A DNA stretch of 64,000 nt from Fomes fomentarius (taxonomy: Eukaryota; Basidiomycota; Agaricomycetes; Polyporales; Polyporaceae): NCBI GenBank assembly GCA_022606135.1, contig JABYQN010000009.1, positions 87,001-151,000 on the forward strand, given 5' to 3'. Every line of letters starts with the position of its first letter. Positions within the stretch are counted from its first letter, which is position 1. The notes below the pieces were generated by a model. The model was not told the origin of the DNA. It did no database searches and was given only the letters and a program-made list of their open reading frames with translations. The translations under genes were made by a program, and so were the position numbers. Below are positions 24,931 to 35,336 of the stretch, in pieces.

Positions 24931-25477
24931 CCAGCCTTCCTGCGAGCTCAGACCGTAGACTGGGATGGAAAGGGGGGGAGGAAGCTTGCCACGATATGTA
25001 GAAGAAGTCTGTCACGAATGTGTGAGTAATGCATGCTGTACGCGTACGCCACGATCTTCTTGGGCTTTCATGATCAGAGTACTTTCGCGTTGAAAGTGTG
25101 TCGACGTCGAGCGGTTCCGGATACTGTATTACAGCTCGCACTGATGACTCTTTCGTCATTTGCACACAATACACCACGATGAGATCTCATCCATGGATAT
25201 CGTATGCACCCTCCTTCAAAACCGCAGGTCCTAAGTGGCGGACTACAACTTGCCCAAGTATTACAAAGAACATAAGTGTTCCGATATCTGATAGCACTGC
25301 ACTACTAGCATACGGGATGATACAACATCGCGCCTCGGGGTATCCTACATACAACAATCCTTCTTCCATAGACACTGTACACCGTACACCAACCCGGCGT
25401 CCACATGCCCAGCTTGCGCCCCTTCGTCTCTCCCCATCGACTGAGTAAAGGTGTTGTGTTCCTCGAGACGCGACCTC
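24931..25477. other. convergent intergenic region (3' ends of UBC13 and calcineurin A)
   Basis: 547 bp between two converging stop codons. It holds the two 3' untranslated regions and no supported gene. Confidence 0.5.
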
Positions 25478-28059
25478 CTACGGCGCGGTCTCGAACCGCT
25501 TGAGCGCCCTAGGCCGTGCAGGCCTCTTGCCTCGCGCGATCCTATCCGCAAGCCTCTCGACCATCCCGCCATCGCCCAGCCCCTCCTCCTCCAACGCCTT
25601 CTTGATCAGGTCCTCCATGCTCTTCCTGCTGTCCGGCTCCTCGCCCTCCGCCGCGAGCGCGAGCCCAGGGATACGCATGCTGGGGACGGGCACGAGCGGG
25701 AGCGCCGACGGCGTGGTGTAGTCGTACTTCGGCATGCGCTCGTTCGCGCTGTCCGAAGCCTGGGCGTCGCTGAACGAGCGGATCATGCGGCGCACTTGCT
25801 GTCCGTGCACGCCGAGGGCGTCGGGTGCGCCTGGGGGGTGGAACCCGCCTGGCCAGGCTGTGGGCACCCCGGGGTACGCGCCTGGTGTTGGTGCGAGTTC
25901 GGTGGCGTTCTCCGCTTCTTCTCTGTGTGCGCAGGATGCGTATATGAGCGATTGAACCGGAAGGCGAATAGTAGGACGGGGCGACGTACCGCAGCAGCTG
26001 GAAGACACGCTGCATCCTACCCACCGCAAGGATCTTGTTCTTGATCTCCTGTCTGCGCGACGCGAGGTCGCTTGGCATGTCGGGGATTGTGCGTGTGTCG
26101 TCTCCCTCCTCTGAGGAGTTGTCTTCTTCGAGGGCACGCGAGCGCTCTGCGTCCTCCTCTTCGGACGAGATGGACTCGAGCTCCTGGTCGGAGCACACGG
26201 AGAGGATCGCGAGCAGCATCTCGGTGATCTTCGCACCGACGAAGGGCAGTGACCATGTGAAGGCGTCCATGAAGTTCGGGAGCCAGTATGGATGCGAGGT
26301 CGCGTTGTATTGCCTGTCATAATTGTCGTTGATAGCACGAAGGAATGAATTGAGTTGAGCACAGTTACTACGTAGGCGATGTTAGCGCACCTGATCGTGA
26401 TGTTCCTGTTCTTATACTTAATGACCGCACCCCGATTGTGGTAGACGTCGAGATAGTTCGGCGCACTGAAGATCGTTATGACGGACGGGAACTTCTTCGT
26501 CGGTGTCTTGCGATGCATCGTGTACCCGGCGTCCTGCGCTTCGTGTCCACGGAAGATGCCCAATAGCTGGTTACGCTCTAGGAACTTGCACGCCGCCTCG
26601 TACCTGTGGCACAACCGCAGTCAGCGCGTGTCCGGAACTTGCTGGAGCGGAAGGCTGCCTTACGTGAAGTAGTAGCTGCAGCCTCTAGTGTGGTTGTCCA
26701 CGAACGGAACGCCAGGTGGTAAGCCTTGCGGACGATCGTAAGTGGGGTCTTGCTTTGTATGATAGCAAGGCGATGAGCGAGGAGAAGTCGTCAACGGAAG
26801 GCAATGTGACAGACCTCATGTCCGAAGTTAGGGATTGGATCCGCCCACAGCAGGTCACAGAGTAAGCCCTTGGACGCAGGCTCCTCGAATCGGTTCACCT
26901 GTCAAGGTGTCAATTCAGGAACAAGGACGCCCGTTGTATACGTACGCGCTCGACATCCTTGAGCGTGTCTAGCTCTGGCGATATCCCACCATGCACACAG
27001 AAGAACTTCCCGTCGACAAGGGCGGTGATCGGTAGCGCCTGAAACGACCGGATACATGCGTCATAAACTTCTGCCGAGTATTTATGCAGACCTGAAGTGA
27101 AATGGGGAGTGAGATTGGCTCTTCATCGGGGGAATGGTTACCGACATTCGCGTTTGAACGTAAAGTATTCTGTCAGGTGCCGGCATTCGTGGTTACCGCG
27201 TAATAAGAATAGTTGGGTCGGATGGCATAGCTTGAGGGCGTAAAGATACAACAGACACTGGAAGGATGCCAAAGATGAGCACAAAGGCATGGATATCCGG
27301 ACATGAATGATTGGGTGTCAATGTAGTTAGCGAATTGCTTGTAGGACACACCAGGAGACCAGCCACAGTATGAAAAGGCAAGTTGGATATGTACTTGGAT
27401 ATGTGACTTACCTCGATACCGAAACATCCTCGATCGACATAATCCCCCAGGAACAGATAGTTATTGTCCTGGAAGGTTCCGCCGACTTCAAAAATCTTCA
27501 TGAGATCATACTGCGGGACGTCACGCGACGAGCGAGAGTGAGACAAGATGAGTGTACGCACGTATTGGCCATGAATATCTCCGCAGACTAGTGATACAAG
27601 AGATATGCATGAGGTCAGAGCGCAACGGAATGCTGGGAGGACGCGCACCGGTTACTGGGCTAGGTACTTGGAGCATGTTTGGTTCTCGGGTCATCAAGTC
27701 TGTCGCCTGTTCTAAGATGAACATAGCTTGCTTCTCCGATATCCGTCCTTCGTGGAAGAAGTGCTCTTGTAGAAGATCGACGTTGGGCCGGAGCCTGCCC
27801 GTATGCAGATCTAGCACGTAGAACTCTTCATCTCGAGGTATGTGAGATGCAGGAGGTGTTATCTGTAGCGTTCATCCACGTTACTTCCTATCACCGCAAC
27901 AATCAGAAAAAAGAGGAGACGTACTTGGGGAGCCTGGCGTGCCTGTAAGTTCTTGGTTGGGGACGGAGGGATGTTTGGGAGGACTACTGACTGTGATTTA
28001 GTGCTCAGCTGGTCATAGGCATTGGAGTAGTAGCCATCATCGCCGGGCATGTGCGCCAT
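25478..28059 (-). CDS. cna1: calcineurin catalytic subunit A (Ser/Thr phosphatase 2B)
   Basis: Calcium/calmodulin-activated protein phosphatase with a Fe/Zn metal centre. The first exon (27925-28059) codes for [20 protein letters not shown] and the N-terminal arm. Following exons give [39 protein letters not shown], then metal motifs GDIHGQY (about 27580), GDYVDRG (about 27440) and [20 protein letters not shown] (about 27140-27210). [14 protein letters not shown] follows (about 26960-27010), then [29 protein letters not shown] and [40 protein letters not shown] opens the calcineurin-B-binding helix. The C-terminal part is acidic and Ser-rich ([10 protein letters not shown]) and contains [20 protein letters not shown], the autoinhibitory-type segment. 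The calmodulin-binding region should lie in the helix containing [17 protein letters not shown]. The protein ends in ALKRFETAP. The ATG at 28059 is preferred because an earlier in-frame codon at 28080 is GTG. Multi-exon, borders partly approximate. Confidence 0.95.
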
Positions 28060-29397
28060 GGCGAGTGCAATGCGGAGCACAAACCAAGATGAGAAGCGCG
28101 AGCAGAAGAGAGAGAGAGAGAGAGAGGAGAGCTAGAGAGAGTGGGGCAAAAACGAGCAGGGGCCTAACCCCAGGGGGACCCTAGACGCGACTCTTCTCCC
28201 GCCCACGTGGGCCGCTAGGCGCTCCTGTTCCGTGTCGACCGGAGGCAACATGATCGCACGCGACGACAAGTCAATACTCTTACCTTCGCTCCGACGTGTC
28301 TACCGTTCCTCTGTCTCTTCAGGCTATGATGTACCGTGTTCAACGATTGCGTGGGTGCTAACCAGTTAGCGGGTGATCTGGTTTGCTTCCTCCACTGGTC
28401 TAGGATGTCGTCATTTCGATTGGATTCTCTTGTTGGCGGGCGGGGAAACCTCAGGGTCGATATCTCTGGCCGATTTGTTATTCTACGCTCGATTGGCCTG
28501 CGTTACGTGTTTCTTGCTTTGATTGCTACCCACAATTCACTGACTTCACCTACTCGAGCCTCACATGACCCCACTTCTTCAGACTTCTGTCCTCCTTGGA
28601 CCGAGGTCGGAATGCAAAGTTGCTGCCAAACGGTCGAATGCCCTGGCGTCCTTCGCAAGTTACTCATTATTGAGGCACGGGACGCGAACCTACATAACCG
28701 AGGACAAAGTGACGTGCGTCAACAGTACACTTCTGCTTGAGACGTGTCCAGATATATGCAGGTGCGGACTCGCTTTACCTACCTTCTTTGTGGCTGCGTG
28801 GATTTCATATTCCAAAGAGTTCTCGATATTGATATCGTGGCACCTGCGGGAAATCAACGCACCTGAAATACGGCTCTCGTGCGTGCGTGCAGGTAAAGGG
28901 GAGACATCTACCCAGTGCTACAACAGCATAAATCCGTGTAGCGTGGATCAAGCAAGAGTGGACCATGCGCGTGAAGAGGACAATGGATCCTCGGACCAAG
29001 ATGGTTCCAACACTTTTATAATTAATCCATACGTGGTGAGCGTCCTGGGTACAGGCACGATCCAGGTCCGCCTTCTCGGCCCTAGGACTGTTGTACTTGG
29101 ATTGCCGTGTTCTCTGGAGCGCCCGGCCAGATCTCCCTATCCTTTTGTCTTTTGGCGCACTACTCCACTATCCGGTTCAGCTGCGTTCGCAATTCCATCC
29201 GGCTATCTATTTTGAGCTGGATATGAGACTGCAGGAACTGTTGGAATTATGGTTACATCCTCCCGAGTCCCGGGTCGCTTGGTCTTACATCTCAGTATCC
29301 TCGGAAATTCATGCATATATGCTTCCGTCGCGACGTACTTTCAGGGCAGCGGTCTCACACTGCCGTACTCTCTCTAACGAACCCTTTACTCCTGAAG
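28060..29397. other. intergenic region, no gene supported
   Basis: Upstream region of calcineurin A (minus) and of the membrane protein at 29398 (plus). A (GA)n run occurs at about 28107-28138. Frames at 28336-28740 and 28565-29215 are open but have no motif and no convincing start or splice pattern. Confidence 0.4.
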
Positions 29398-30265
29398 ATG
29401 TATCCTTCGTCGCAACCCAAGCGCCTCCTGCTTGTCGCCGTCGGCACATGTGCCATCTTGACGGTTTCCAACGCATCCCCACTCGCAGACCGGATTGCCA
29501 CCTACACTGTACCCCTAACAGATCGTGAATTCGGGGTGTCATCGTTTCACGTTGCTCCTTTGGACGACATGATGCGGCGTGACCTCCCTCTGAGCCCGTA
29601 CGTTATCGCCTTAAACAAGAACATATGGTCACTGATGCAACGTATTCAGTCCAGGCACGGAGCAGAGTAGTCTTTCTGTACCAACGAGGCCCACATCAGC
29701 CACATGGGACGAACTTGCTGCAGCAAGTGCCATGTCCTCTGCCTCCAGTGAGTGGTCTTCGTCTACCCCTGGGCTTCCGTCTCTTATTCAACCTCTTGAA
29801 ATCGTAGCCAGCAATTCCCCGGTGCCGTCCACAGCATGTCCCCTCGCGGTGACCTTGCTGAGTGACAGGAACGCGTGGCAGATTTCCGTATATCCAGCAG
29901 TGATGCTGACCATGGTTTCCTGCACGCTCGTCACACTTGTCGGCTTCGTCGTCTACTTTACCCTCTTCCGGTGGCGCTTCCAGCGGAGGAACTATCCAGG
30001 AGCCAGGGTCAGGGTTCTAAACCAGAAAGTACGCTTCTTATTACCGTTGACCTTTCATGTAGATAACCCTCATCGCGCCTTTGCCTTTCCAGCCCTCCCA
30101 ACAAAGTCTGAGAATCTCCGTGGCCCCGGACAGAGTGTCGAACGTACACTCCCCGATGACCATCTCCGAAACCCACCGCTCGTCGTGCCCACCTACCCCC
30201 AACTCGTGCTCGTCGCCATGCTCACTGCTCTCTCTTCACAACGAGGGTGTGGAGAAGAAGCCTAG
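29398..30265 (+). CDS. hypothetical single-pass membrane protein with signal peptide
   Basis: Not a recognised family. Exon 1 (29398-29597) starts MYPSSQPKRLLLVAVGTCAI, then LTVSNASP, a signal peptide with a likely cleavage after NAS. A 52-nt intron (29598-29649) joins RDLPLSP to PGTEQSSLSVPTRPTS, and a Ser/Pro/Thr-rich outer segment follows. One transmembrane helix lies in MLTMVSCTLVTLVGFVVYFT, then the basic stop-transfer LFRWRFQRRNYPG and a Ser/Pro-rich cytoplasmic tail. The layout (signal peptide, S/T-rich stalk, one helix, tail) resembles fungal wall-stress or mucin-like receptors, but no sensor domain is seen. The 3' end is uncertain: reading on gives a stop at 30265, while splicing a very short 34-nt intron (30029-30062) gives a Ser/Pro-rich tail ending at 30341. 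Confidence 0.55.
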
Positions 30266-30524
30266 CTCCCAATCGCCAAAGGCAGAGTCCCTCTCGCTCC
30301 CTCCCGTCGCCTTCACAAAAGCCCATCTTTCCCCGTTCTGAGCGCAGGTTGACTAGAACTAGACGGAGCTGCTCAACGACGCCCCTACTATACTTCCGCC
30401 TTGTCTTACTGTCTCGTATCAGCTGCATCAGTAAGGTTTCACGCAAACGTTTGTGAGCTGGACCTCGGGGGCAGCTTCAAGTTGGTCATTTGCGGACTCA
30501 TGCTCCCGCTGGCTGCGTCACGCC

Positions 30525-30570
30525 AGTGCTTGGAGGGGTGTACTTGGAGGGGTGTACTTGGAGGGGTGCA
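30525..30570. repeat. three tandem copies of a 15-bp repeat
   Basis: The unit CTTGGAGGGGTGTA and close variants occurs three times in a row. It is not inside a supported gene. Confidence 0.8.
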
Positions 30571-30860
30571 CATGTACATACTGCTATGTTTCTACGTTAT
30601 GTACACGCGTACAGCTACAGGTCGGCGGTGCGCAGGCTCGAATCAGGTCCCCAAGTGACCCTTTTGAATCGAAGTGTTTTGCACTGCAGGACAGGCGGAA
30701 GCGGGATGTTTGACGTTCCCGTGATGCCCGGGACCCCGATCTCTTTGGGCGTTTGGTGGCCAGAACGAGAAGGCGTGACGGAGCCGGAACGAGGGAATTG
30801 AGGTGGAGAGCGTTTGGATATGGTTTAATGGTGTGCTGGGTACGGCCGTCTCGGTCAATG

Positions 30861-31275
30861 GTACGTTCGCCGTCTCGAGACGAAGAGGTGATAATGATGA
30901 AGTAGGGGCGGGACGGACCTATAGTATGTAGTTAGAACGACGAGAGCGTGCTCCACGGTCAGTGGCATATGGGGTAGCCGCACCTAAATTGTCCTCCAAC
31001 GCATGTCCAACCGTTCGGAGGAACGCAGTCTGGGAAGATGGTGTCGAACTCTGCAAGGGCATCACCGAGCTCGATGCAAGGGCATCACCGAGCTCGATGC
31101 AAGGTCATCACCGAGCTCGATGCAATGTCACCACCGAGCTCGATGCATGGTATGTTCGCCGTCTCGAGAGGAATAAGTGGTAATGATGATGTAGGGGCAG
31201 GACGGACCCATAGTATGGGGGTAGGACGACGCGACCGTGTTCCACGGTCAAGGGAGTATGGGGCTGCCGCCTTAC
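30861..31275. repeat. tandem duplication of about 120 bp flanking a 23-bp repeat array
   Basis: The segment at 30861-30982 (from TTCGCCGTCTCGAGACGA to the GTAGCCGCA end) recurs at about 31150-31272 with scattered base changes and small indels. The two copies are 289 bp apart. The array of 23-bp repeats at 31057-31148 lies between them. No gene is supported here. Confidence 0.8.
31057..31148. repeat. four tandem copies of a 23-bp repeat
   Basis: Unit GGGCATCACCGAGCTCGATG plus three bases. Copies start at 31057, 31080, 31103 and 31126; the first two are identical and the last two have one to three changes. Confidence 0.9.
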
Positions 31276-31600
31276 GGGCTGCCACATCTACATTAACCTT
31301 GAAGGACGAACGCGTGACGCTGGTCCCGAAGGCGACCATCGGGGTGGTGGGATAGTAATCGGACGAAGACGTATGTCATCGTCAACGCTGGGGGTCTTGC
31401 GATGGGGGATGATGGTGATGCGGATAAGGACTTTATTCTTGGGCGTCATGGCTGCATGGATCCTCGCTCATCAGGTAATGCTGGGACATTGAGACACGCC
31501 GGGAACGCACCTGCCGGATCGATCTTAACCACAAAATCTACTCAGTCTATTCCCACTTCTCAGCCCCACATTCCTCTTCTATTAGTCACAGTCGTTGGCC

Positions 31601-31837
31601 ATGGCCCCAGCACGTTCCCGAAAGTCGAAAGTTACCACCGGCGCGAGGTTACGGGCTCGCCAGAAGCAGCCAGGCTATATCAAGAAGCCACAAAACTGCT
31701 TCATGCTCTTTCAAAACGACTTGAAGGCGGAGAAGGCGTTGAGCAACCTGTACGCTCAATTTTTCGTGTCCACCTCCACCTGGTGTGTGCTTCGGAGCGG
31801 CATGGCTGGTGCAGAGAATCAGAGACTGAACATATGA
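31601..31837 (+). pseudogene. truncated HMG-box gene fragment
   Basis: The ATG at 31601 opens MAPARSRKSKVTTGARLRAR, then YIKKPQNCFMLFQNDLKAEK. The second stretch matches the start of an HMG box of the MATA/Sox type (IKRPPNAFMLF pattern). The remaining two helices of the box are missing: the frame runs into sequence without HMG features and stops at 31837. Immediately downstream, on the other strand, begins a broken copy of the C2H2 gene. It may be a broken gene or a first exon whose partner I cannot find. No function should be assumed. Confidence 0.5.
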
Positions 31838-31850
31838 CACTGAGCTACGA

Positions 31851-32390
31851 GCGTGGAGGCGCGGGGTCAGGATCCACGTGCTTGCGCTTCTCGGGGCCTG
31901 AGGTAGAAGAGGAAGGCTTCCCAGAGGAAAAGAACCACATGGAAGGGTCGGCATTCTATCGCGGAGAAGCAGGGGATGACGACGCGGGGCGACATCCGCT
32001 TTGGAGAGCTGTGCGGTTAGTGCCCGAAGATCCGTGCGTACTTCCTAGGTGTCTGGATAGGGAGCGTTCGTAGTGGGGTCCAACACAGCATAGGGTCGCA
32101 GTGTGTGAGCGATGCGGCCGATGCGGAATTGCCGAAATGCTATGTCGCGGTCGTCCATAAGGAGGGAGGAGGGCACCACACAGTTCCACACGAACCACGA
32201 TAGATCGCGCTCGGTTTAAGCTCAACAAAGTCACAGCTGCTTCGAGGCGCTGGTAGGTAGTACGGGATAGTGTCCGGTGTCCCCGTGGCACCCATTGGAG
32301 AGGTGGAGCTCCCCTCTCGAACGGTTATCTTAACAGGAATTCCTTGGGTGTCGTAGCGCAGTCGAGCAGCGATGTCGATATCTATCGCGG
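31851..32390 (-). pseudogene. degenerate internal copy of the zinc-finger gene at 56506
   Basis: Read on the minus strand, this stretch is closely similar to 56859-57618: both encode IAAxLRYDxQGIP, then DTIPYYLPAPRSSCDFVELK and the block around the KRKR-like nuclear signal. Relative to the full gene it lacks about 90 bp after the AIYR block and more before the final Ser/Pro part, about 220 bp in all. It also has frame changes and stops, and contains neither the N-terminal domain nor any zinc finger. Its upstream flank is unrelated acidic-repeat sequence. A recent partial duplication followed by decay explains this best. Confidence 0.8.
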
Positions 32391-32410
32391 GTCCGTTTCA
32401 ACGAGCGCAT

Positions 32411-32986
32411 CGCCGCTGCCCGCATCTTAACAGTAGCGCTTGAAGACGATGCCACGATGAGGACGGTGGTGATAGTGGTATTGACTGACGGGGCAGTGAC
32501 CATGACGGGGTCGACGGTCTCGTCGACGGTGTGTTCGACGGTCCAGAAGACGGTAGGTTCGACGGTCCAGAAGACGGTAGGGTCGATTGTTTGGTCGGCG
32601 GTCTCGTCGAAAGGGTCATACATCTCGTAGAAGGGCTCCAATATCTCGTCGAAGAAGGGGTTCGTGGTCTTGTCAAACGGCTCCAAGTTCTCGTCGAAAC
32701 GGTCAATGGGTTCGTTGAAACTGGGATCTAGGTCTACGGTCTGGTCGACGGTATGTCGGTCAAAACGTTCATGATGACGGAAACAAGGAAATATACCGAC
32801 ATTTCTGAACGGACCCATCACATCAGGGTCCTCGTCTGAGTACAAAGGGGCAGATGGGGCGAAATTGATGCCAGTAAAATCATCCCAATGTTGGGTTCGG
32901 GCGTCCCTAAGATAAGGATGCAGCTCGTATCCTCCGCCGTGTTGAGTCCTTGGTATTGCGTTAAGTGCGGCCAACCCAGTGTCCAT
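32411..32986 (-). other. acidic repeat open frame upstream of the pseudogene
   Basis: An open frame on the minus strand reads DTGLAALNAIPRTQ, then SAPLYSDEDPDVMGPF, then a run of units around FDENLEPFD, FFDEILEPF and DPFDETADQ, followed by two copies of PTVFWTVE. The DNA shows matching repeats, for example a 23-bp unit twice near 32530-32580. It has no recognised domain, and its frame runs on into the decayed zinc-finger copy. It may be the 5' part of a broken or chimeric gene; coding status is uncertain. Confidence 0.3.
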
Positions 32987-33131
32987 CGTAGTTGTGTCGT
33001 GGGGAGCGTCGTGTTGTGAGGATACGATGATTGGTACAACAGGGGCGCAACGAAGGAGGGCTCAAGCGTAGAGGATAAGGATGTGGGATGGGATGTGGAC
33101 GGGCGGCTCGTCCCATCGAGTACTCTCGAAC

Positions 33132-33292
33132 ATGACGAAATTGCGGGTCGGAGACATCCTTCCTAGCCCTGCATTTGTGGCACATAAGCTCGATAAGTAC
33201 TACATTCACGGGGAGACTCATACTAGACTCACACTTATCCTCAGTGGACATGATGAAGCGATTGACGCAACAATTGAGCACATAAACATAGA
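33132..33292 (+). CDS. possible first exon of a further small-family gene
   Basis: The ATG at 33132 gives MTKLRVGDILPSPAFVAHKL, then DKYYIHGE and LSGHDEAIDATIEHI. The pattern recalls the small proteins at 37203-37609 and 54746-55338: a helix, a charged loop, then LxGxxxAIxxxI. A GT at 33293 would leave a phase-2 exon, as in those genes, but the conserved Met is absent, the spacing differs and no good second exon was found. Tentative; it may be a decayed copy. Confidence 0.3.
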
Positions 33293-35336
33293 GTAGCTGG
33301 TTGGTCTAGAGCGGAGTATCCTGAATCAGAGTTCGAATATTCCCCTGATGCTGATGTGTGACGCACCGTATTCCTGGCAATCTTTCCGTCCCTCCTCGTA
33401 TTGCGACTGCAGTCGCCTGGATTGTGACGGTCGCAAGGATTGCAGCGAGGAACTGAGAGGACTGTGCGTCCTTCGAGTTATTGCTCAGATGAGCAATAGA
33501 ATGCACGCTGCCTGCTGTGAATACGTAGAGTTCAGTCAGGGAAGAGCATGTCCCTGCGTACAACGCACCGTTCCAGGAATCGAACCAACCATCTCCATCT
33601 CCAGAGCTCGTCACTACCCGCGCAGGTGATCGATGAATTGCCCCTGTGCTCGAAGGCGGAGACAGATACGTTAGAGCCATTGCAAGAGTTGTCGCCTCCG
33701 AGTAAGTGCAAAGAAGAGAGCCTCAAATGAGAGGATGATTAGAGGACACGGATGCTGGTCCCTGGCTGCCTGAATATATATATCTGCGGAGAGTCGCCAC
33801 TCTTCTACGAGAAAAATCGGGACTAAGGCTGCAGGGTGTCAAAAGACTTGCTCAAGCCACTGCAATGGGACATTCATTAGTCGTCAGGGAAGATATAGAT
33901 CAGAGTAAAGGGCGATTCAGGGCGTGGCTCGATGAGTTGCCTTGCATCTTTGTGAGCGAACGTTGACAAAGGAAGAGCAAGAGGTAGAAGTGGCGACTCA
34001 CAGAAAGGCTATTTTGCCACTCCCTTGTCACTGACATAAAGGGGTGGAGCTAGGAGTCCTTTGCATTATCGAGCGCGAGTGACATCCATTAGATCTCTGG
34101 GTTTAGCGAGGGCCGGATCTAGGAACTCATCTGAGACAATGTCCATTCGTCACACGGCGTGCAAACCAAGATGTCAAGGCACCTAAGCATGCATGATATG
34201 TTTGGGGCGGCCTATGTGTCGTGGAATTGAACTAAGGGCTTTTTGTTCGATTTCGTGACACATAGGCTGCTACAAAGATGTCAATGCCCTGGAATAGGGA
34301 TGCATGCTGTGTCAGTTGTCTGTCGTTTCCTACGAGTTTCGAGAAGATAGCACGCAGCCTGGCTCACTGGCGAGTAGTTACATCACTTCCAAACATCAAG
34401 AAGCTCTGGCATGCACAGCCGGGCATAGACTCTAGAAGGCCGGCGGAAAGGAGACGCGGATGTCGATTAGAGAAGGCTGTTGCGACACCGCCAAATGCGT
34501 CTCGACGTACGTACTTCAAAGAGCAAAGCCTAGTCTAGAGAACTCCTCAGCCGCCAATACGCCGGAGCACACATTCAAGTACAAATACCATCAACGTGAT
34601 AGAGCCATGTTAAACAATCAAAGGGCGGGTGACATCGCTTATTCGAACCCGGCGACGATTGGGTGCTAGTAAGTGACAGTGATCAGCACCCAGGAGCCCA
34701 AAGCGAGCAATTAGGCTGCCAATGACCTAGGATACATCATGGAGCGGCTGGCAAACGACCCGGCAAGGATCAACTTATGGCAAATTCAGGTTGCCAGACA
34801 AGTTCGTTGCGAAAACAGACGCCCACACGACCAAACATCAACAAACTCAGAGACGTCCGACCGGCCCGGACTGCACCGAAATTTGCCAGCTGCTGGATAC
34901 AAGCATGGGCATAAGGTACCTGCTCGGACTCCTTAACATTCGCTGTTACAGAACCTCCTCGCAAACAGACCGAGATGCTTGCGCTACTTCATCAAGAATA
35001 CTCAATCCTCAGATGAAACAGTCTGGGACGGGAGCCCATGGCATCTGACAGCACTGCCTTAGTCACGGACAAAAAGTCGCCGGCGTCGTACGCATCTGTA
35101 TGCAATTGCGTCGCCTGGTATCTCACGGGGTGACTTGGGTACAACAGCATATCCGAACATAACACCGTGAGTTGTGAGGCTTTCTTCTCGTCAGACGTGG
35201 CAGGCTAACGCTCATTGCCATCACAGATACGACACCCTCAGTTCGATATCATCTGGCCACCGACAGTTGGTGAGTGATATCTATTAGAAATAACGATAAT
35301 ACAAGTCTGGAAAACTGCAGCACGACCAGTGCAGAG
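33293..35336. other. region without supported genes
   Basis: Short open frames only (for example 33348-33629, 34278-34538 and 34739-34936), none with a motif. A long hairpin at 34207-34270 is listed separately. Confidence 0.4.
34207..34270 (+). ncRNA. 26-bp hairpin with only G-U wobbles (candidate small-RNA precursor)
   Basis: Arms 34207-34232 and 34245-34270 pair along their full length around a 12-nt loop. Eleven consecutive Watson-Crick pairs occur at 34210-34220 with 34257-34267. Every departure from perfect pairing (34209, 34221, 34222, 34224, 34228) is a G-U wobble if the plus strand is transcribed. No T-run terminator or promoter is recognised. It could be a milRNA-like precursor, or an inverted repeat altered by C-to-T change. 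Confidence 0.35.

Noticed and set aside
25451..26044. 197-codon plus-strand open frame
   Set aside because: Antisense shadow of the GC-rich 3' exons of calcineurin A.
30029..30341. 34-nt intron and alternative tail of the membrane protein at 29398
   Set aside because: Shorter than any intron confirmed by phase in this window; kept only as an alternative in the gene entry.
31402..32073. 223-codon plus-strand open frame
   Set aside because: Runs in a different frame through the HMG fragment and antisense through the zinc-finger pseudogene; no features of its own.
33565..33640. tRNA-like B box (GGTTCGATTCC) on the minus strand
   Set aside because: The flanking bases do not form a T stem, and no acceptor stem or convincing A box is present.
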